Counted from the first letter of the stretch, positions 49,328-57,870 are shown. The stretch is DNA of 64,000 bases from Armatimonadota bacterium (GCA_022563855.1 JADFMN010000013.1:20947-84946); one strand, 5' to 3'. Made by a program: numbers and translations. The notes: generated from the letters alone by a model not told the origin.

Positions 49328-50040
49328 GGCTAACGATGACCCGCTACTTCAGAGGATTCTTCGCACTTGCGACCGGATTACTGCTACTGACTAGCTGCGC
49401 GAAGCTCCCAGGAGGAGGAGGATCGTCCGACTTCACAAAACGGCTGGTGTTCACCATGACCGTCGATGAGAAAATCCGGACCAATCTCGAGGGGTTCCCG
49501 TACATTTACATCTTTGCACTGCGCCTTTCGACGGACTCCAATCCGATCGATGACGGGCCGCTGCCGGTCGTGATCCCCGGCGGGAACGGATTCGTCGCAG
49601 GGAACTGCACGCACTACATCTTGTGGAACCCTCTGGTGTTCCCCGAGTATCAGATATTCAAGTTTCTCGACCCGGAGCTCAACCAGTCCGTACAGACCGG
49701 CATACCGATCAACTACGTACAGATCAAAGAAGGGGACAACACGCTTCAGTTCGAAATCGATATGAGCCAGTTGGTGCCTGCAGGCGACGTCGATACTATC
49801 AAGAGCATCCAAGTCAACTTCTTGACGATGAACAACACGAACACCGGCGGAGGAGATCGGTTTTGGGACGCGCTCGGCGACGGTCGGATCCAGGGCGAAA
49901 TCAACAGCTACTTCACGTTCCAACTGGATTTCGCCGACCTGTACACGAATCAGAACACGGGAGACATCGAGCCGCCGGGCGACGTCGTCGACCCGGACTT
50001 GGACATCATAGATTGGTCGATCGAGGTGAGGCTCCCGTAG
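49324..50040 (+). CDS. Lipoprotein of unknown function
   Basis: A 238-residue protein with lipobox LLTSC after a hydrophobic signal. The mature part is beta rich with a Gly-rich start (GGGGSSDF) and strands TKRLVFTMTVDEKI, YIYIFALRLSTDS, ILWNPLVFPEYQIFKFL, DNTLQFEIDMSQLVP. It is acidic at the end and not similar to a known domain by eye. It sits between the zinc-ribbon gene (4-nt overlap) and the glycosyltransferase gene (starts directly after its stop), so it is in one operon. Confidence 0.7.
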   Translation: MRLTMTRYFRGFFALATGLLLLTSCAKLPGGGGSSDFTKRLVFTMTVDEKIRTNLEGFPYIYIFALRLSTDSNPIDDGPLPVVIPGGNGFVAGNCTHYILWNPLVFPEYQIFKFLDPELNQSVQTGIPINYVQIKEGDNTLQFEIDMSQLVPAGDVDTIKSIQVNFLTMNNTNTGGGDRFWDALGDGRIQGEINSYFTFQLDFADLYTNQNTGDIEPPGDVVDPDLDIIDWSIEVRLP

Positions 50041-50973
50041 ATGCCGCGCGTCTCGATCGTCCTGACGTGCTACAACCACCTCGATCACCTAAAGATAGCA
50101 GTCGACAGCATCATTGCGCAAACGTTTACCGACTACGAAATCATCGCGCTCGACGACGGCTCCACCGATGGCACGCGAGATTGGCTGAGCGAGCTGCACC
50201 GGCGAGAGCCGCAGATTCCGCTCAAGCTGTTCTTCAACGAAGAGAACCTTGGCACTTACGGCACGCTGAACAAGGGCATCGACGTTTCGACCGGCGAGCT
50301 AATCGCGGAGTTCAACGACGACGACGTGTGGGCGCCCGAGAAGCTGGAGAAGCAAGTGGCGATGATGGACGCGCACCCGGAGATCGGGCTCGTCCACACG
50401 GCGGGCTACTTCATCGACGGCGACGGCAACGAGATCAAGGACAACCCGCTCGGCTTCGAGTGGCCTAAAACCAGCACCGGCGACGTGCTGCCGGAGCTGA
50501 TCCCCTTCAACAAGATCATCGCCAGTTCCGTGCTGGTGCGGCGCGAGTGCTTCGAAAAGGTCGGGAAGTTCAACACGAGCTACTTCGGCTCCGGAGACTG
50601 GGAGATGTGGTACCGGATCGCCGAGGAGTACCACGTCGGGCACGTCGACGAGCCGCTGACGCTCTACCGCGTGCACGGCGGGAGCGCGAGCCACCTCACT
50701 GACAAGATCGCCAAGGACGACAGGCGCATCCGCGAGTGGATGACGCCACGGATCGACGGGTACGCAGACCGCGGCTGGCCGCCGGGGCTTCTCCGCAGGA
50801 TCAAGGCCCACCACTGGGCGTGCCTGGGGACGGCGCGAACTTGGGAGGGCGACGTGAGCGGCGGAAGGCGGGCTTACGTCGAGTCGCTCAAGCTGATGCC
50901 CTGGCGGTTCAAGAGCGTCCTGCGCCTGGTGGCGACTGTGCTACCGCGACGGGCTTTCCGCGCCCTCAAGTGA
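50041..50973 (+). CDS. Glycosyltransferase family 2
   Basis: A 310-residue GT-A fold transferase. SIVLTCYNHLDHLKIAVDSIIAQTF and DYEIIALDDGSTDGT hold the nucleotide-binding site (Asp 38, 39); EFNDDDVW (Asp 93-95) is the metal motif; GDWEMWYRIAEEYHVG is the catalytic region. It probably adds a sugar to a surface glycan or lipid. It starts at the first base after the preceding stop. The last 33 nt overlap the convergent SpoIIM gene. Confidence 0.92.
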   Translation: MPRVSIVLTCYNHLDHLKIAVDSIIAQTFTDYEIIALDDGSTDGTRDWLSELHRREPQIPLKLFFNEENLGTYGTLNKGIDVSTGELIAEFNDDDVWAPEKLEKQVAMMDAHPEIGLVHTAGYFIDGDGNEIKDNPLGFEWPKTSTGDVLPELIPFNKIIASSVLVRRECFEKVGKFNTSYFGSGDWEMWYRIAEEYHVGHVDEPLTLYRVHGGSASHLTDKIAKDDRRIREWMTPRIDGYADRGWPPGLLRRIKAHHWACLGTARTWEGDVSGGRRAYVESLKLMPWRFKSVLRLVATVLPRRAFRALK

Positions 50974-51936
50974 TTCTTTGTCCCGCCCGTACAGCCGGAA
51001 GAACGCCAGCCAACCGAACAGCGTAACGGCCGCGACGACGATCCTAGCCCAATCCGGCACGCGAGGGTCGAAGCTGAAGAACCCCTCGATCGGCGCGGCC
51101 ATCATCGTCATCACAAGCGACAGGATGACCAGCACAAAGCCGTCCTTGCCGGCTTTTCGCAGGGCCTCCGCTCTGCTGTCCCTGCCCGGATTGATGATCG
51201 CGCCCGCCATTACAAACCCGGCGGCGCCCGCCATAAATATCCCGCCGATCTCGGTAATGCCGTGCGGAATCACGGAGAAGATCAAGAAGCCTGCCTGCCC
51301 GGCCAACACGACCTCGTGCAGCAGCGCCCCCATCATAGCTCCGTTGCCCCACATCGACGAAACTCCGAAGATGCCCACAGTTACTAGGCTGAGCGCAGCC
51401 GTCACAATGCTGACTAACGGATTGTGCTGAGCGTAGAAGAACGACGCCCCGATGCCCTGGATTCCCGTTCTCTCTTCGTGTTCGCCCGACTTCCAATGCT
51501 CGAAAGTCTCTTCCATACCCGGCGGCACGAACATCTCGAGGTAGCCGGGCGACGACTGGATCAGGCCGTAAGACACGACGATTCCTGCAAAGAAGATCAC
51601 CATAGCGACTCGAATCGCAACCCGTCTGCGGCGGACCACTTGTGCCACGGAAACGAGCGAATCTTGGATAACCGTGAGGAAAGGACGCCTCGGCGCCCGG
51701 TACAGCTCAGCGTAGGCTTGCCCGACAAGAGCGTTCAGATAGTCGACAACCTCTTGGTTAGAGGAGTGCGTCATCAGATACGCTAGATCCGCCGACGTCT
51801 GCCTGTAGAGCCGCACGAACGTCTGCAGCTCATCCTCGGACAGCACCTTGAAGTTGCCGTTGCACCTCCCCAACAGGCGCTGTAGCTCCCGCCAATCGCT
51901 CTGTCTTCGTTCGAAGATCGCCTCTTCGCTCAGCAT
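50941..51936 (-). CDS. SpoIIM/DUF95-family membrane protein
   Basis: A 331-residue membrane protein. An N-terminal soluble region (MLSEEAIFERRQSDWRELQRLL) precedes about six helices. The conserved block HGITEIGGIFMAGAAGFVMAG is the DUF95 signature. Many non-spore-formers have such genes next to an RDD or MoxR cluster, which is not seen here, so no sporulation role is implied. Its 3' end overlaps the glycosyltransferase gene by 33 nt on the other strand. Confidence 0.88.
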   Translation of the reverse strand: MLSEEAIFERRQSDWRELQRLLGRCNGNFKVLSEDELQTFVRLYRQTSADLAYLMTHSSNQEVVDYLNALVGQAYAELYRAPRRPFLTVIQDSLVSVAQVVRRRRVAIRVAMVIFFAGIVVSYGLIQSSPGYLEMFVPPGMEETFEHWKSGEHEERTGIQGIGASFFYAQHNPLVSIVTAALSLVTVGIFGVSSMWGNGAMMGALLHEVVLAGQAGFLIFSVIPHGITEIGGIFMAGAAGFVMAGAIINPGRDSRAEALRKAGKDGFVLVILSLVMTMMAAPIEGFFSFDPRVPDWARIVVAAVTLFGWLAFFRLYGRDKESLEGAESPSR

Positions 51937-52117
51937 CGTTCACAACCTGCCCGATTTCCCACAATTCGTACCGGCCCCTCGAAAACCTCTGCCGTGGTTC
52001 CGGCGTACTAAGGGTTATGCGATGGGAACACGGCACGTCTTGAGTCTGTCCATCAAGATGGTGTCTGTACTGGAATACTGGCACAGATCGTGCGTGAATT
52101 GAGCCAGTTCGCCGCTT

Positions 52118-52137
52118 TGTGCTGTATTGCGCACAGC
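52118..52137. promoter_or_regulatory. Palindrome upstream of the sigma factor gene
   Basis: TGTGC (52118-52122) and GCACA (52131-52135) flank 8 nt; GCTGT (52121-52125) and ACAGC (52133-52137) are a second inverted pair. It sits 20 nt before the sigma-factor ATG and could be an operator. Which regulator binds is unknown. Confidence 0.4.
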
Positions 52138-52157
52138 GTCGCCCTTCGGAGCCGTGT

Positions 52158-53006
52158 ATGCGAAAGAACGCTGATCACGACGACGGCATACCTAGCTACC
52201 TGAGCCGTCTGACTAGAGCGCCTCTTCTGACATCAGAAGAAGAGGTCGTCTTGACGCGCGCCGCGCGACGTGGAGACGGCCAAGCTCGCGAGCGGCTGAT
52301 CGAGTCGAACATGCGGCTCGTGATCAACATCGCCAAGAACTACCGCAACCAGACGATTCCGCTCGAAGACCTGATCCAAGACGGCGCGATCGGGCTCATG
52401 CACGCCGTTGAGCGGTTCGACCCTGGGCGCGGGTACCGCTTCTCCACCTACGCCACGCACTGGATCCGACAAGCGATCGGGCGGGCGATCGACAACAAGT
52501 CGAAGGCGATCCGGCTTCCTGCGCACATTTCTCAGACCCTCAGAAAGATAGAGCGCATGAAGGCCAAGGTCATGCGCGAGCAAGGGAGCGAGGCCACGGC
52601 GGATCAGATCGCCCGAGAGCTTGGGATAACCAACAAGCGCCTCCAAATGCTGCTCGTCGCTTCGCAAGACCTGCTGAGCCTGGACATGACGGTCGGCGAG
52701 GGCGACAGCACCTCGCTCGGCAGCTTGATCGAGGATCAGCTGGCCGCCAACCCTGAGTCGGTCGTCATCACTTCAGAGGTCGTCGACGAGCTGCACGCGA
52801 TCATGAACCAGCTCAACGACCGGGAGCGGAAGGTGATCATGTACAGGCTGAAGTTCGTGGAGCCGCGCGACGGAGCCTCCTTCCGCGACGAGCTGTCCCA
52901 GGAGTTCCAGGTCAGCCGCGAGCGGATTCGACAGATCGAGGTTCAAGCCATCAAAAAGCTCCGCCAGGTTGCCCAGCGGCGACGCCTCCGCGAGTACCTC
53001 AGCTAG
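52158..53006 (+). CDS. RNA polymerase sigma-70 factor (RpoD-related, group 2)
   Basis: A 282-residue sigma factor without region 1.1. Region 1.2 is IPSYLSRLTRAPLLTSEEEVVL; region 2 is LIESNMRLVINIAKNYRNQTIPLEDLIQDGAIGLMHAVERFD...FSTYATHWIRQAIGRAI, which recognises -10 elements; region 3 follows; region 4 is RERIRQIEVQAIKKLR. It might be a stationary-phase or stress sigma factor. ATG 52158 is preferred over an upstream start. The genes after it are fabZ, lpxA and lpxB. Confidence 0.92.
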   Translation: MRKNADHDDGIPSYLSRLTRAPLLTSEEEVVLTRAARRGDGQARERLIESNMRLVINIAKNYRNQTIPLEDLIQDGAIGLMHAVERFDPGRGYRFSTYATHWIRQAIGRAIDNKSKAIRLPAHISQTLRKIERMKAKVMREQGSEATADQIARELGITNKRLQMLLVASQDLLSLDMTVGEGDSTSLGSLIEDQLAANPESVVITSEVVDELHAIMNQLNDRERKVIMYRLKFVEPRDGASFRDELSQEFQVSRERIRQIEVQAIKKLRQVAQRRRLREYLS

Positions 53007-53063
53007 GTTCCCAACCCGACCAGGCCCAAAAAAGATACACTGTCGCCGAAATTGGTGGCGTGT

Positions 53064-53504
53064 ATGAGTGGGCAAATGGACATCAATCGCATCATGGAGG
53101 TGCTGCCGCATCGGTATCCGATGCTGCTAGTCGACCGCATTCTTGAGTGTGACGCCGGCAAGAGCTGCCGCGGACTCAAGAACGTAACAATCAACGAGGC
53201 GTTCTTTCAAGGGCACTACCCCGACCAGCCGATCATGCCCGGCGTCCTGATACTGGAGGCGATGGCGCAGGCGGGGGCCGTCATCCTGTTGAGCGAGGAC
53301 AAGTACAAAGGCCTGATGCCGGTGATCGGCGCGATCGACGACGTGAAGTACAGAAAGCCCGTCGTCCCCGGCGACCAGCTGATCTTGGACGTTGAGCTGC
53401 TGTGGGTGCGTCAGAATATCGGCCGCATCAAAGCAGAGGCCAGTGTGGACGACGAGCTGGTAGCCAGCATGATGATGACCTTCAAGCTGTTGGAACGAGA
53501 GTAG
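53064..53504 (+). CDS. fabZ: 3-hydroxyacyl-ACP dehydratase FabZ
   Basis: Dehydrates 3-hydroxyacyl-ACP in fatty acid synthesis. The 146-residue hot-dog protein has LPHRYPMLLVDRI, and NEAFFQGHYPDQPIMPGVLILEAMAQ with the catalytic His and Glu. In many bacteria it lies next to lpxA, where it balances the 3-hydroxyacyl pool for lipid A; here it is 3 nt before lpxA. ATG 53064 starts at the usual N-terminus. Confidence 0.96.
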   Translation: MSGQMDINRIMEVLPHRYPMLLVDRILECDAGKSCRGLKNVTINEAFFQGHYPDQPIMPGVLILEAMAQAGAVILLSEDKYKGLMPVIGAIDDVKYRKPVVPGDQLILDVELLWVRQNIGRIKAEASVDDELVASMMMTFKLLERE

Positions 53505-53507
53505 AGC

Positions 53508-54299
53508 GTGCCAAAGATTCACGAATCGGCCGTAGTTGATGCGGGCGCAGAGATCGACGACGACGTCGAGATCGGCCCGTTCTGCGACGTGCGGGCCGGA
53601 GTGAAGATCGGAGCTGGGTCACGGCTCGACTCCCACGTCACGATCTTGAGCGGGACGACGTGCGGTGCGCGCAACATCTTCGCGCAAGGGTCGATCATCG
53701 GCGGCGATCCTCAAGACAGAAAGTGGCAGGGGCAGCCGACGTTCCTCAAGATCGGCGACGACAACGTGTTCCGCGAGTACGTCACCGTCCATCGGGCGAC
53801 GGGCGACGGTGGCACGACGATCGTCGGAGACAGGAACTACCTGATGGCGTACTGCCACCTCGGCCACAACGTCACGCTCATGAACGACATCACCATGGCG
53901 AACAGCGTCGGCGTCAGCGGTCACTGCACCATCGAGGACTTCGTCAACATCGGCGGCATGGTCGGCATACACCAGTTCGTGCGCATCGGGCGGCTGGCGA
54001 TGGTCGGCGGGATCAGCCGCATCGTGCGCGACGTGCCTCCGTTCATGCTGGTCGAGGGAATCGTCGACCAGAAGGTTCACGACATCAACGCCGTCGGATT
54101 GCGCCGGAACGGCATCACGCAGGCGCAGCGGCTGGCGTTGCACAAGGCCTGCAAGCTGATATTCAAGTCCCAGCTCGGGCTCACGCGGGCGATGGAGATC
54201 GTGCAGCGAGAGGTTCAAATCACGGCTGAAGTTCAAGAGCTTCTGGCGTTCATGGAGCGCGTTATGAAAGGGAAGAACGGCCGCGGCGACCAAAGATGA
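53508..54299 (+). CDS. lpxA: UDP-N-acetylglucosamine acyltransferase LpxA
   Basis: First step of lipid A synthesis: moves a 3-hydroxyacyl chain from ACP to UDP-GlcNAc. The 263-residue protein is a left-handed beta-helix of hexapeptide repeats (IHESAVVDAGAEIDDDVEIGPF, VKIGAGSRL), with GGDPQDRKWQG, MAYCHLGHNV containing the catalytic His, and a helical C-terminus. The start is GTG at 53508. It overlaps lpxB by 4 nt. Its presence means an LPS-type outer membrane. Confidence 0.96.
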   Translation: MPKIHESAVVDAGAEIDDDVEIGPFCDVRAGVKIGAGSRLDSHVTILSGTTCGARNIFAQGSIIGGDPQDRKWQGQPTFLKIGDDNVFREYVTVHRATGDGGTTIVGDRNYLMAYCHLGHNVTLMNDITMANSVGVSGHCTIEDFVNIGGMVGIHQFVRIGRLAMVGGISRIVRDVPPFMLVEGIVDQKVHDINAVGLRRNGITQAQRLALHKACKLIFKSQLGLTRAMEIVQREVQITAEVQELLAFMERVMKGKNGRGDQR

Positions 54300-55636
54300 G
54301 GGTCTTCTTCAGCGCAGGCGAAGCGTCGGGCGACGCGTATGCCGCAGAGATTCTGAAGCTGCTTCAGCCTGAAGCGTTGAACTACTTCCGAAGCCGATTC
54401 GCCGATTTCCAGCACGACATGGAGTCTTCTTCGAGCGAGGAGCTTCTCAAGGCGCTCCAGAGCGAGGCGATGGGGCTGGACTCGCTCGACGTCGTAGAGC
54501 TGGTCATGGCGTTTGAAGAGGAGTACAACGTTCATCTTCCGGATGACCTCGCTGCGGGGCTCTTGCCCAAGCACGACCTGATGGAGTTCATCTCACGCTA
54601 TATCATCAACGACGCGAAGATGACCGACATCGCGTTCCAGGCGATAGGGGGCCGCCGACTGGAGGAGGCCGGGGCAAGGATCGTCGCGGACTCGTCGAAG
54701 TGGGGCTCCGTCGGCATCGTGCAGGCCGCCCGAGTTTCGCTGCGCGTGATCGCAGGTTTTTATCGTGCGAGGGCTGAACTCCGGAGGGGCAGCCCGGGCG
54801 TCTTCGTGCCGATCGACTTCGGGTTCTTCAACGTCAAACTAGCTCGCTACGCGAAGGGCTTAGGGTGGAAGGTGCTGTACTTCATGCCGCCTGGCAGTTG
54901 GCGCAAGGAGAAGCAGGGCACAGACCTGCCGGAGATCACGGATGCGATCGTCACCCCCTTTCCGTGGTCCGCCGAAATGCTGAACGACATGGGCGCCAAC
55001 GCACACTACTTCGGCCACCCGCTCAAGCAGATGGTTGGATCGGTGCAGACTTCTGGCGAGAGGACGGGAGTCGCGATTCTGCCGGGCAGCCGGGTCCACG
55101 AGATCGAGCAGAACATCCCGATCATCGCTCGCGCGATCGAGGACATGGACTGCCCGATGCGGATCGCGCTGGCTTCGAACCTTGACGAAGAGGACGTGAT
55201 GCGAGTTTGGCGCAAGTCCTCGTCGCACGATCCGATCGTCAGTCGGGACACCTACGGCGTGCTCAAGACGTCGCGCGCCGGAGTGATCTGCAGCGGGACC
55301 GCCACGCTCGAGGCGGCGCTCTGCGGCTGCCCGTGCGTCGTCATGTACCGCGGCGGATGGGCAACCGAGATCGAGTACCGGCTGCGCAAACCGCAGTTCG
55401 AGTACATGAGCCTGCCCAACATCCTGCTGGACAAGCCTCTGCTCAAGGAGCTGATCCAAGAGACGGCGACTGCGGATGCGGTCCTCACTGAGCTGGAGGA
55501 CCTGCTGCGAGAAGGCGATCGGCGGGATACAGTTCTCAGGGGGTTCGCCGAACTCGCCGAGTCGCTCGGCGGCAGGGACAGCCTGACCAGCACGGCGAAC
55601 CTGGTAAAAGCACTGGTTTCAGACGATCGGTCCTAG
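54296..55636 (+). CDS. lpxB: Lipid-A-disaccharide synthase with an inserted acyl carrier protein domain
   Basis: GT19 enzyme that joins UDP-diacylglucosamine and lipid X into the lipid A disaccharide. LpxB starts FFSAGEASGDAYAAEILKLL and resumes FQAIGGRRLEEAGARIV at about residue 114, through ILPGSRVHEIEQNIP, CSGTATLEAALCGCPCVV and SLPNILL. Residues about 24-105 are not LpxB: they read as an ACP, with GLDSLDVVELVMAFEEEYNV (candidate phosphopantetheine Ser 63, codon 54482-54484) and a final ISRYI helix. The frame is continuous, 446 residues instead of about 370-390. Confidence 0.93.
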   Translation: MRVFFSAGEASGDAYAAEILKLLQPEALNYFRSRFADFQHDMESSSSEELLKALQSEAMGLDSLDVVELVMAFEEEYNVHLPDDLAAGLLPKHDLMEFISRYIINDAKMTDIAFQAIGGRRLEEAGARIVADSSKWGSVGIVQAARVSLRVIAGFYRARAELRRGSPGVFVPIDFGFFNVKLARYAKGLGWKVLYFMPPGSWRKEKQGTDLPEITDAIVTPFPWSAEMLNDMGANAHYFGHPLKQMVGSVQTSGERTGVAILPGSRVHEIEQNIPIIARAIEDMDCPMRIALASNLDEEDVMRVWRKSSSHDPIVSRDTYGVLKTSRAGVICSGTATLEAALCGCPCVVMYRGGWATEIEYRLRKPQFEYMSLPNILLDKPLLKELIQETATADAVLTELEDLLREGDRRDTVLRGFAELAESLGGRDSLTSTANLVKALVSDDRS

Positions 55637-55727
55637 GCCGCTGAAACTACTCGGCGGCCGAGCGTGTTGAACTAGACAGCAAGTAGAGTAAACCGCGACA
55701 AGCGCAAAAGCTCCTCTCCTCAATTCG

Positions 55728-55766
55728 CCGAACCGGAGGCCTCACTCCCCCGGTTCGGTTTTTTTT
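55728..55766 (+). terminator. Rho-independent terminator after lpxB
   Basis: CCGAACCGG (55728-55736) and CCGGTTCGG (55750-55758), a perfect 9-bp stem with a 13-nt loop, then eight T (55759-55766). It lies about 92 nt past the lpxB stop and just before the GNAT gene promoter. Confidence 0.9.
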
Positions 55767-55767
55767 G

Positions 55768-55773
55768 TAAACT
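55768..55773 (+). promoter_or_regulatory. -10 box of the GNAT gene (leaderless type)
   Basis: TAAACT followed by 6 nt and the ATG at 55780. It begins one base after the preceding T-run, so there is no room for a Shine-Dalgarno. Confidence 0.5.
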
Positions 55774-55779
55774 GGGTCC

Positions 55780-56325
55780 ATGGGCCTTGGCTGGGACGGT
55801 GAACTGATTCGGTTGGTGCCGCTCGATTTCGAGCGGCATTTTGAGAACTGCTACCGGTGGATCAACGACGAGGAGGTCAATCGCTGGCTCTGCGCCGGCG
55901 ACTTTCCGATGACGAGACTCGGCGAGAGAGAGTGGTTCGAGAAAGCCCAGCAGCCGAGCGACTCAACCGTGCACTTTGCGATCGAGACCCTGGACGGCAA
56001 GCACGTCGGCCAGAGCGGGATACACCAGATCAACTTCCGCCACGGCACGGCGTTGACCGGCAGCTTCATCGGCGACCCGGACGAGCGCGGCAAGGGATAC
56101 GGCACGGACGCTGCGAAGGTTCGGGCGTGGTACGCGTTCCACATTCTGGGGCTCCGCATGCTGTACTCGGAGTACTTCGCGGGCAACGATCTATCGCGGC
56201 GGATGCAGGAGAAGACCGGCTACCGGGAGTACGGTGTCAGGCCGAAAGCCATCTGGAAACAGGGCGAATACCGCGACTTGGTGCTCACCTATTTCTCCCG
56301 CGAGGATTGGAAAGCAAGCCAGTAA
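55780..56325 (+). CDS. GNAT N-acetyltransferase, RimJ/RimL type
   Basis: A 181-residue acetyltransferase. LIRLVPLDFERHFENCYRWINDEEVNRWL is the family start; FIGDPDERGKGYGTDAAKVRAWYAFHILGL is motif A with the acetyl-CoA binding RGKGYG; RRMQEKTGYREYGVRPKAIWKQGEYRDLVLTYF is the C-terminal motif. The target may be a protein N-terminus, ribosomal protein or small amine. Monocistronic, between a terminator and a repeat region. Confidence 0.88.
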   Translation: MGLGWDGELIRLVPLDFERHFENCYRWINDEEVNRWLCAGDFPMTRLGEREWFEKAQQPSDSTVHFAIETLDGKHVGQSGIHQINFRHGTALTGSFIGDPDERGKGYGTDAAKVRAWYAFHILGLRMLYSEYFAGNDLSRRMQEKTGYREYGVRPKAIWKQGEYRDLVLTYFSREDWKASQ

Positions 56326-56342
56326 TGGGGAGGGCGAGCGCG

Positions 56343-56367
56343 TCATCCTGAGCAGATCGAAGGATCC
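56343..56367 (+). repeat. 25-nt core repeat, third copy
   Basis: TCATCCTGAGCAGATCGAAG then GATCC, 22 of 25 positions like the GIY-YIG flanking cores. Arms here are only CGCG/CGCG (56339-56342 and 56368-56371). Confidence 0.75.
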
Positions 56368-56397
56368 CGCGAGCCGGGCGACAGCTAGTGGCACGGA

Positions 56398-56427
56398 CAA
56401 ACCCTTTCGGGCCTGAGCGTGGCACAC
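56398..56427 (+). repeat. 30-nt dispersed repeat (CAAACCCT..CGGGCCTGA family)
   Basis: CAAACCCTTTCGGGCCTGAG then CGTGGCACAC. The copy at 62292-62320 differs by a one-base deletion and a few substitutions. Confidence 0.65.
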
Positions 56428-56622
56428 GGGAATTGGGAGTTCGGATTGGTTCGGAGTTGTTCGGGTTGGTTCGGGTTGGTTCGTGGGTTCGGACGTTCGG
56501 AAGATCGGTTCGAGACCCTAGACCCTTGACCCTTCCCTGAGAACTGAAAACTGCCAACTACCAACTGAAAACTGCAATCGAGACTCGGGAGTCACAACTC
56601 GGCACTGAGCCTTTGCGCCTGC

Positions 56623-56628
56623 TAGAAT
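56623..56628 (+). promoter_or_regulatory. -10 box of the HI0933-type gene (leaderless type)
   Basis: TAGAAT, then 6 nt (CCACCG) and the ATG at 56635. No Shine-Dalgarno. Confidence 0.5.
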
Positions 56629-56634
56629 CCACCG

Positions 56635-57870
56635 ATGGATCCGATCGTCGTGATGGGCGCGGGTGCGGCGGGGATCATGGCCGCCTATCGCGCCGCCGAG
56701 CTCGGCGCAAACGCCATCCTGCTCGAAAAGACCTCGCGCATCGGCACGAAGATCCTGATCTCCGGCGGCGGCAAGTGCAACATCACGCACGACGGACCTC
56801 TCGAAGACGTGCTCAAACCGTTCCGCCCGAACGAGGCGCGGTTCATCCGCCCCGCCTGCTACCGCTGGACCAACGACCAGATCGTGGCTTTTCTCACGGA
56901 TCGCGGACTGCGCGTCTACACCCGCGACGACGGCCGCATCTTCCCCGTCGACCAGACCGCCAAGGACGTCGTGGCGATCCTGCACGCGCGGCTGAAGGAG
57001 GTCGGCGTCGACATCCGGCTCGACACACCCGCCACAGGGGTCGAGCGCGACGGCAACGGGGTCTGCGCAGTTCTCGTCGGTGACGAAACCATCCGCACGC
57101 GCTCCGTCGTGCTCGCCGTCGGTGGAAGCTCCTATCCGAAGTCCGGCACGACCGGCGACGGCTGGCGCTGGGCGGTGAGGCTGGGGCATTCGCTGGTGCC
57201 GATCCAGGCCGCGCTCGCGCCGATCATCCTGCGAGGCAAGAGGTGGCAGCCGTACTCGGGCGTCGCCCTGCGCGACTGCGAGCTGAAGGCCCGACAGGGC
57301 GACAAGGTGTTCGTGCGATGGCGGGGCGATCTGTTGTTCACGCACATCGGAGTTTCTGGACCTTGCACGCTCGGGATCAGCCGGGAAGTCACGGAGGCTT
57401 TGGAGCGAGGCGAGGTTTCGCTCGAGGTCGATCTTCTACCTGATACGAGCTTCGAGTCGTTGAACGCCGATCTCCAGGAGTACGCGCGTGCGCACCCGAA
57501 GCGCCGAGTCTCGACATACCTGGAATCGGTTATGCCGAACCGCCTTGCTGACGAGATGTTTTTGTCGGCTGGCCTTTCCGTCGAGTCCGAGATCGGACAG
57601 CTCAAGCGCGCTGAGCGAAACCGGTTGGTCGCGTGCCTGAAAGGCTGGAAGCTTGGGACGGTGTTCGAGGTCGTCCTCGACAAGGGCGAGATCGTCGCCG
57701 GGGGAATCTCTCTCGACGAGGTCGATCCGCACTCTATGCGCTCGCTCAAGTGCCCCGGCCTGTTCGTCTGCGGCGAGGCGCTCGACATCGCCGGCCCAAT
57801 CGGCGGATACAACCTGCAAGCGGCGTTCTCGACCGGCTACGTCGCAGGCGAAAGCGCTGCCGAGAAGTAG
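56635..57870 (+). CDS. HI0933/BaiN-family NAD(P)/FAD-dependent oxidoreductase
   Basis: A 411-residue flavoprotein. IVVMGAGAAGIMAAYRAAELGANAILLEK is the FAD Rossmann motif; RIGTKILISGGGKCNIT is the HI0933 signature. VVLAVGGSSYPKSGTTGDGW and GLFVCGEALDIAGPIGGYNLQAAFSTGYVAG are the second and third FAD contacts. The substrate is unknown; the family is almost universal in bacteria. It has a leaderless-type promoter and no coupled neighbours. Confidence 0.93.
   Translation: MDPIVVMGAGAAGIMAAYRAAELGANAILLEKTSRIGTKILISGGGKCNITHDGPLEDVLKPFRPNEARFIRPACYRWTNDQIVAFLTDRGLRVYTRDDGRIFPVDQTAKDVVAILHARLKEVGVDIRLDTPATGVERDGNGVCAVLVGDETIRTRSVVLAVGGSSYPKSGTTGDGWRWAVRLGHSLVPIQAALAPIILRGKRWQPYSGVALRDCELKARQGDKVFVRWRGDLLFTHIGVSGPCTLGISREVTEALERGEVSLEVDLLPDTSFESLNADLQEYARAHPKRRVSTYLESVMPNRLADEMFLSAGLSVESEIGQLKRAERNRLVACLKGWKLGTVFEVVLDKGEIVAGGISLDEVDPHSMRSLKCPGLFVCGEALDIAGPIGGYNLQAAFSTGYVAGESAAEK

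Larger units (their letters stand above)
56326..56634. repeat. Gene-free repeat region
   Basis: 309 bp. It contains a split copy of the 28-bp GGGAGGGCGAGCG repeat with a 25-nt core repeat inside it (56328-56376), a 30-nt repeat at 56398-56427 with a near copy at 62292-62320, five 10-bp units related to TCGGGTTGGT (56441-56490) and two AACTGAAAACTGC copies 21 bp apart (56542, 56563). No gene was found. Confidence 0.8.

Noticed and set aside
50941..51936. SpoIIM as evidence of sporulation
   Set aside because: DUF95 proteins are common in non-sporulating bacteria and no other spore gene is present.
54296..55636. Frameshift or chimera as explanation of the ACP segment in lpxB
   Set aside because: One uninterrupted frame with uniform codon use runs through the insert, both junctions continue LpxB sequence, and the 4-nt overlap with lpxA is normal. 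Only resequencing could fully exclude it.
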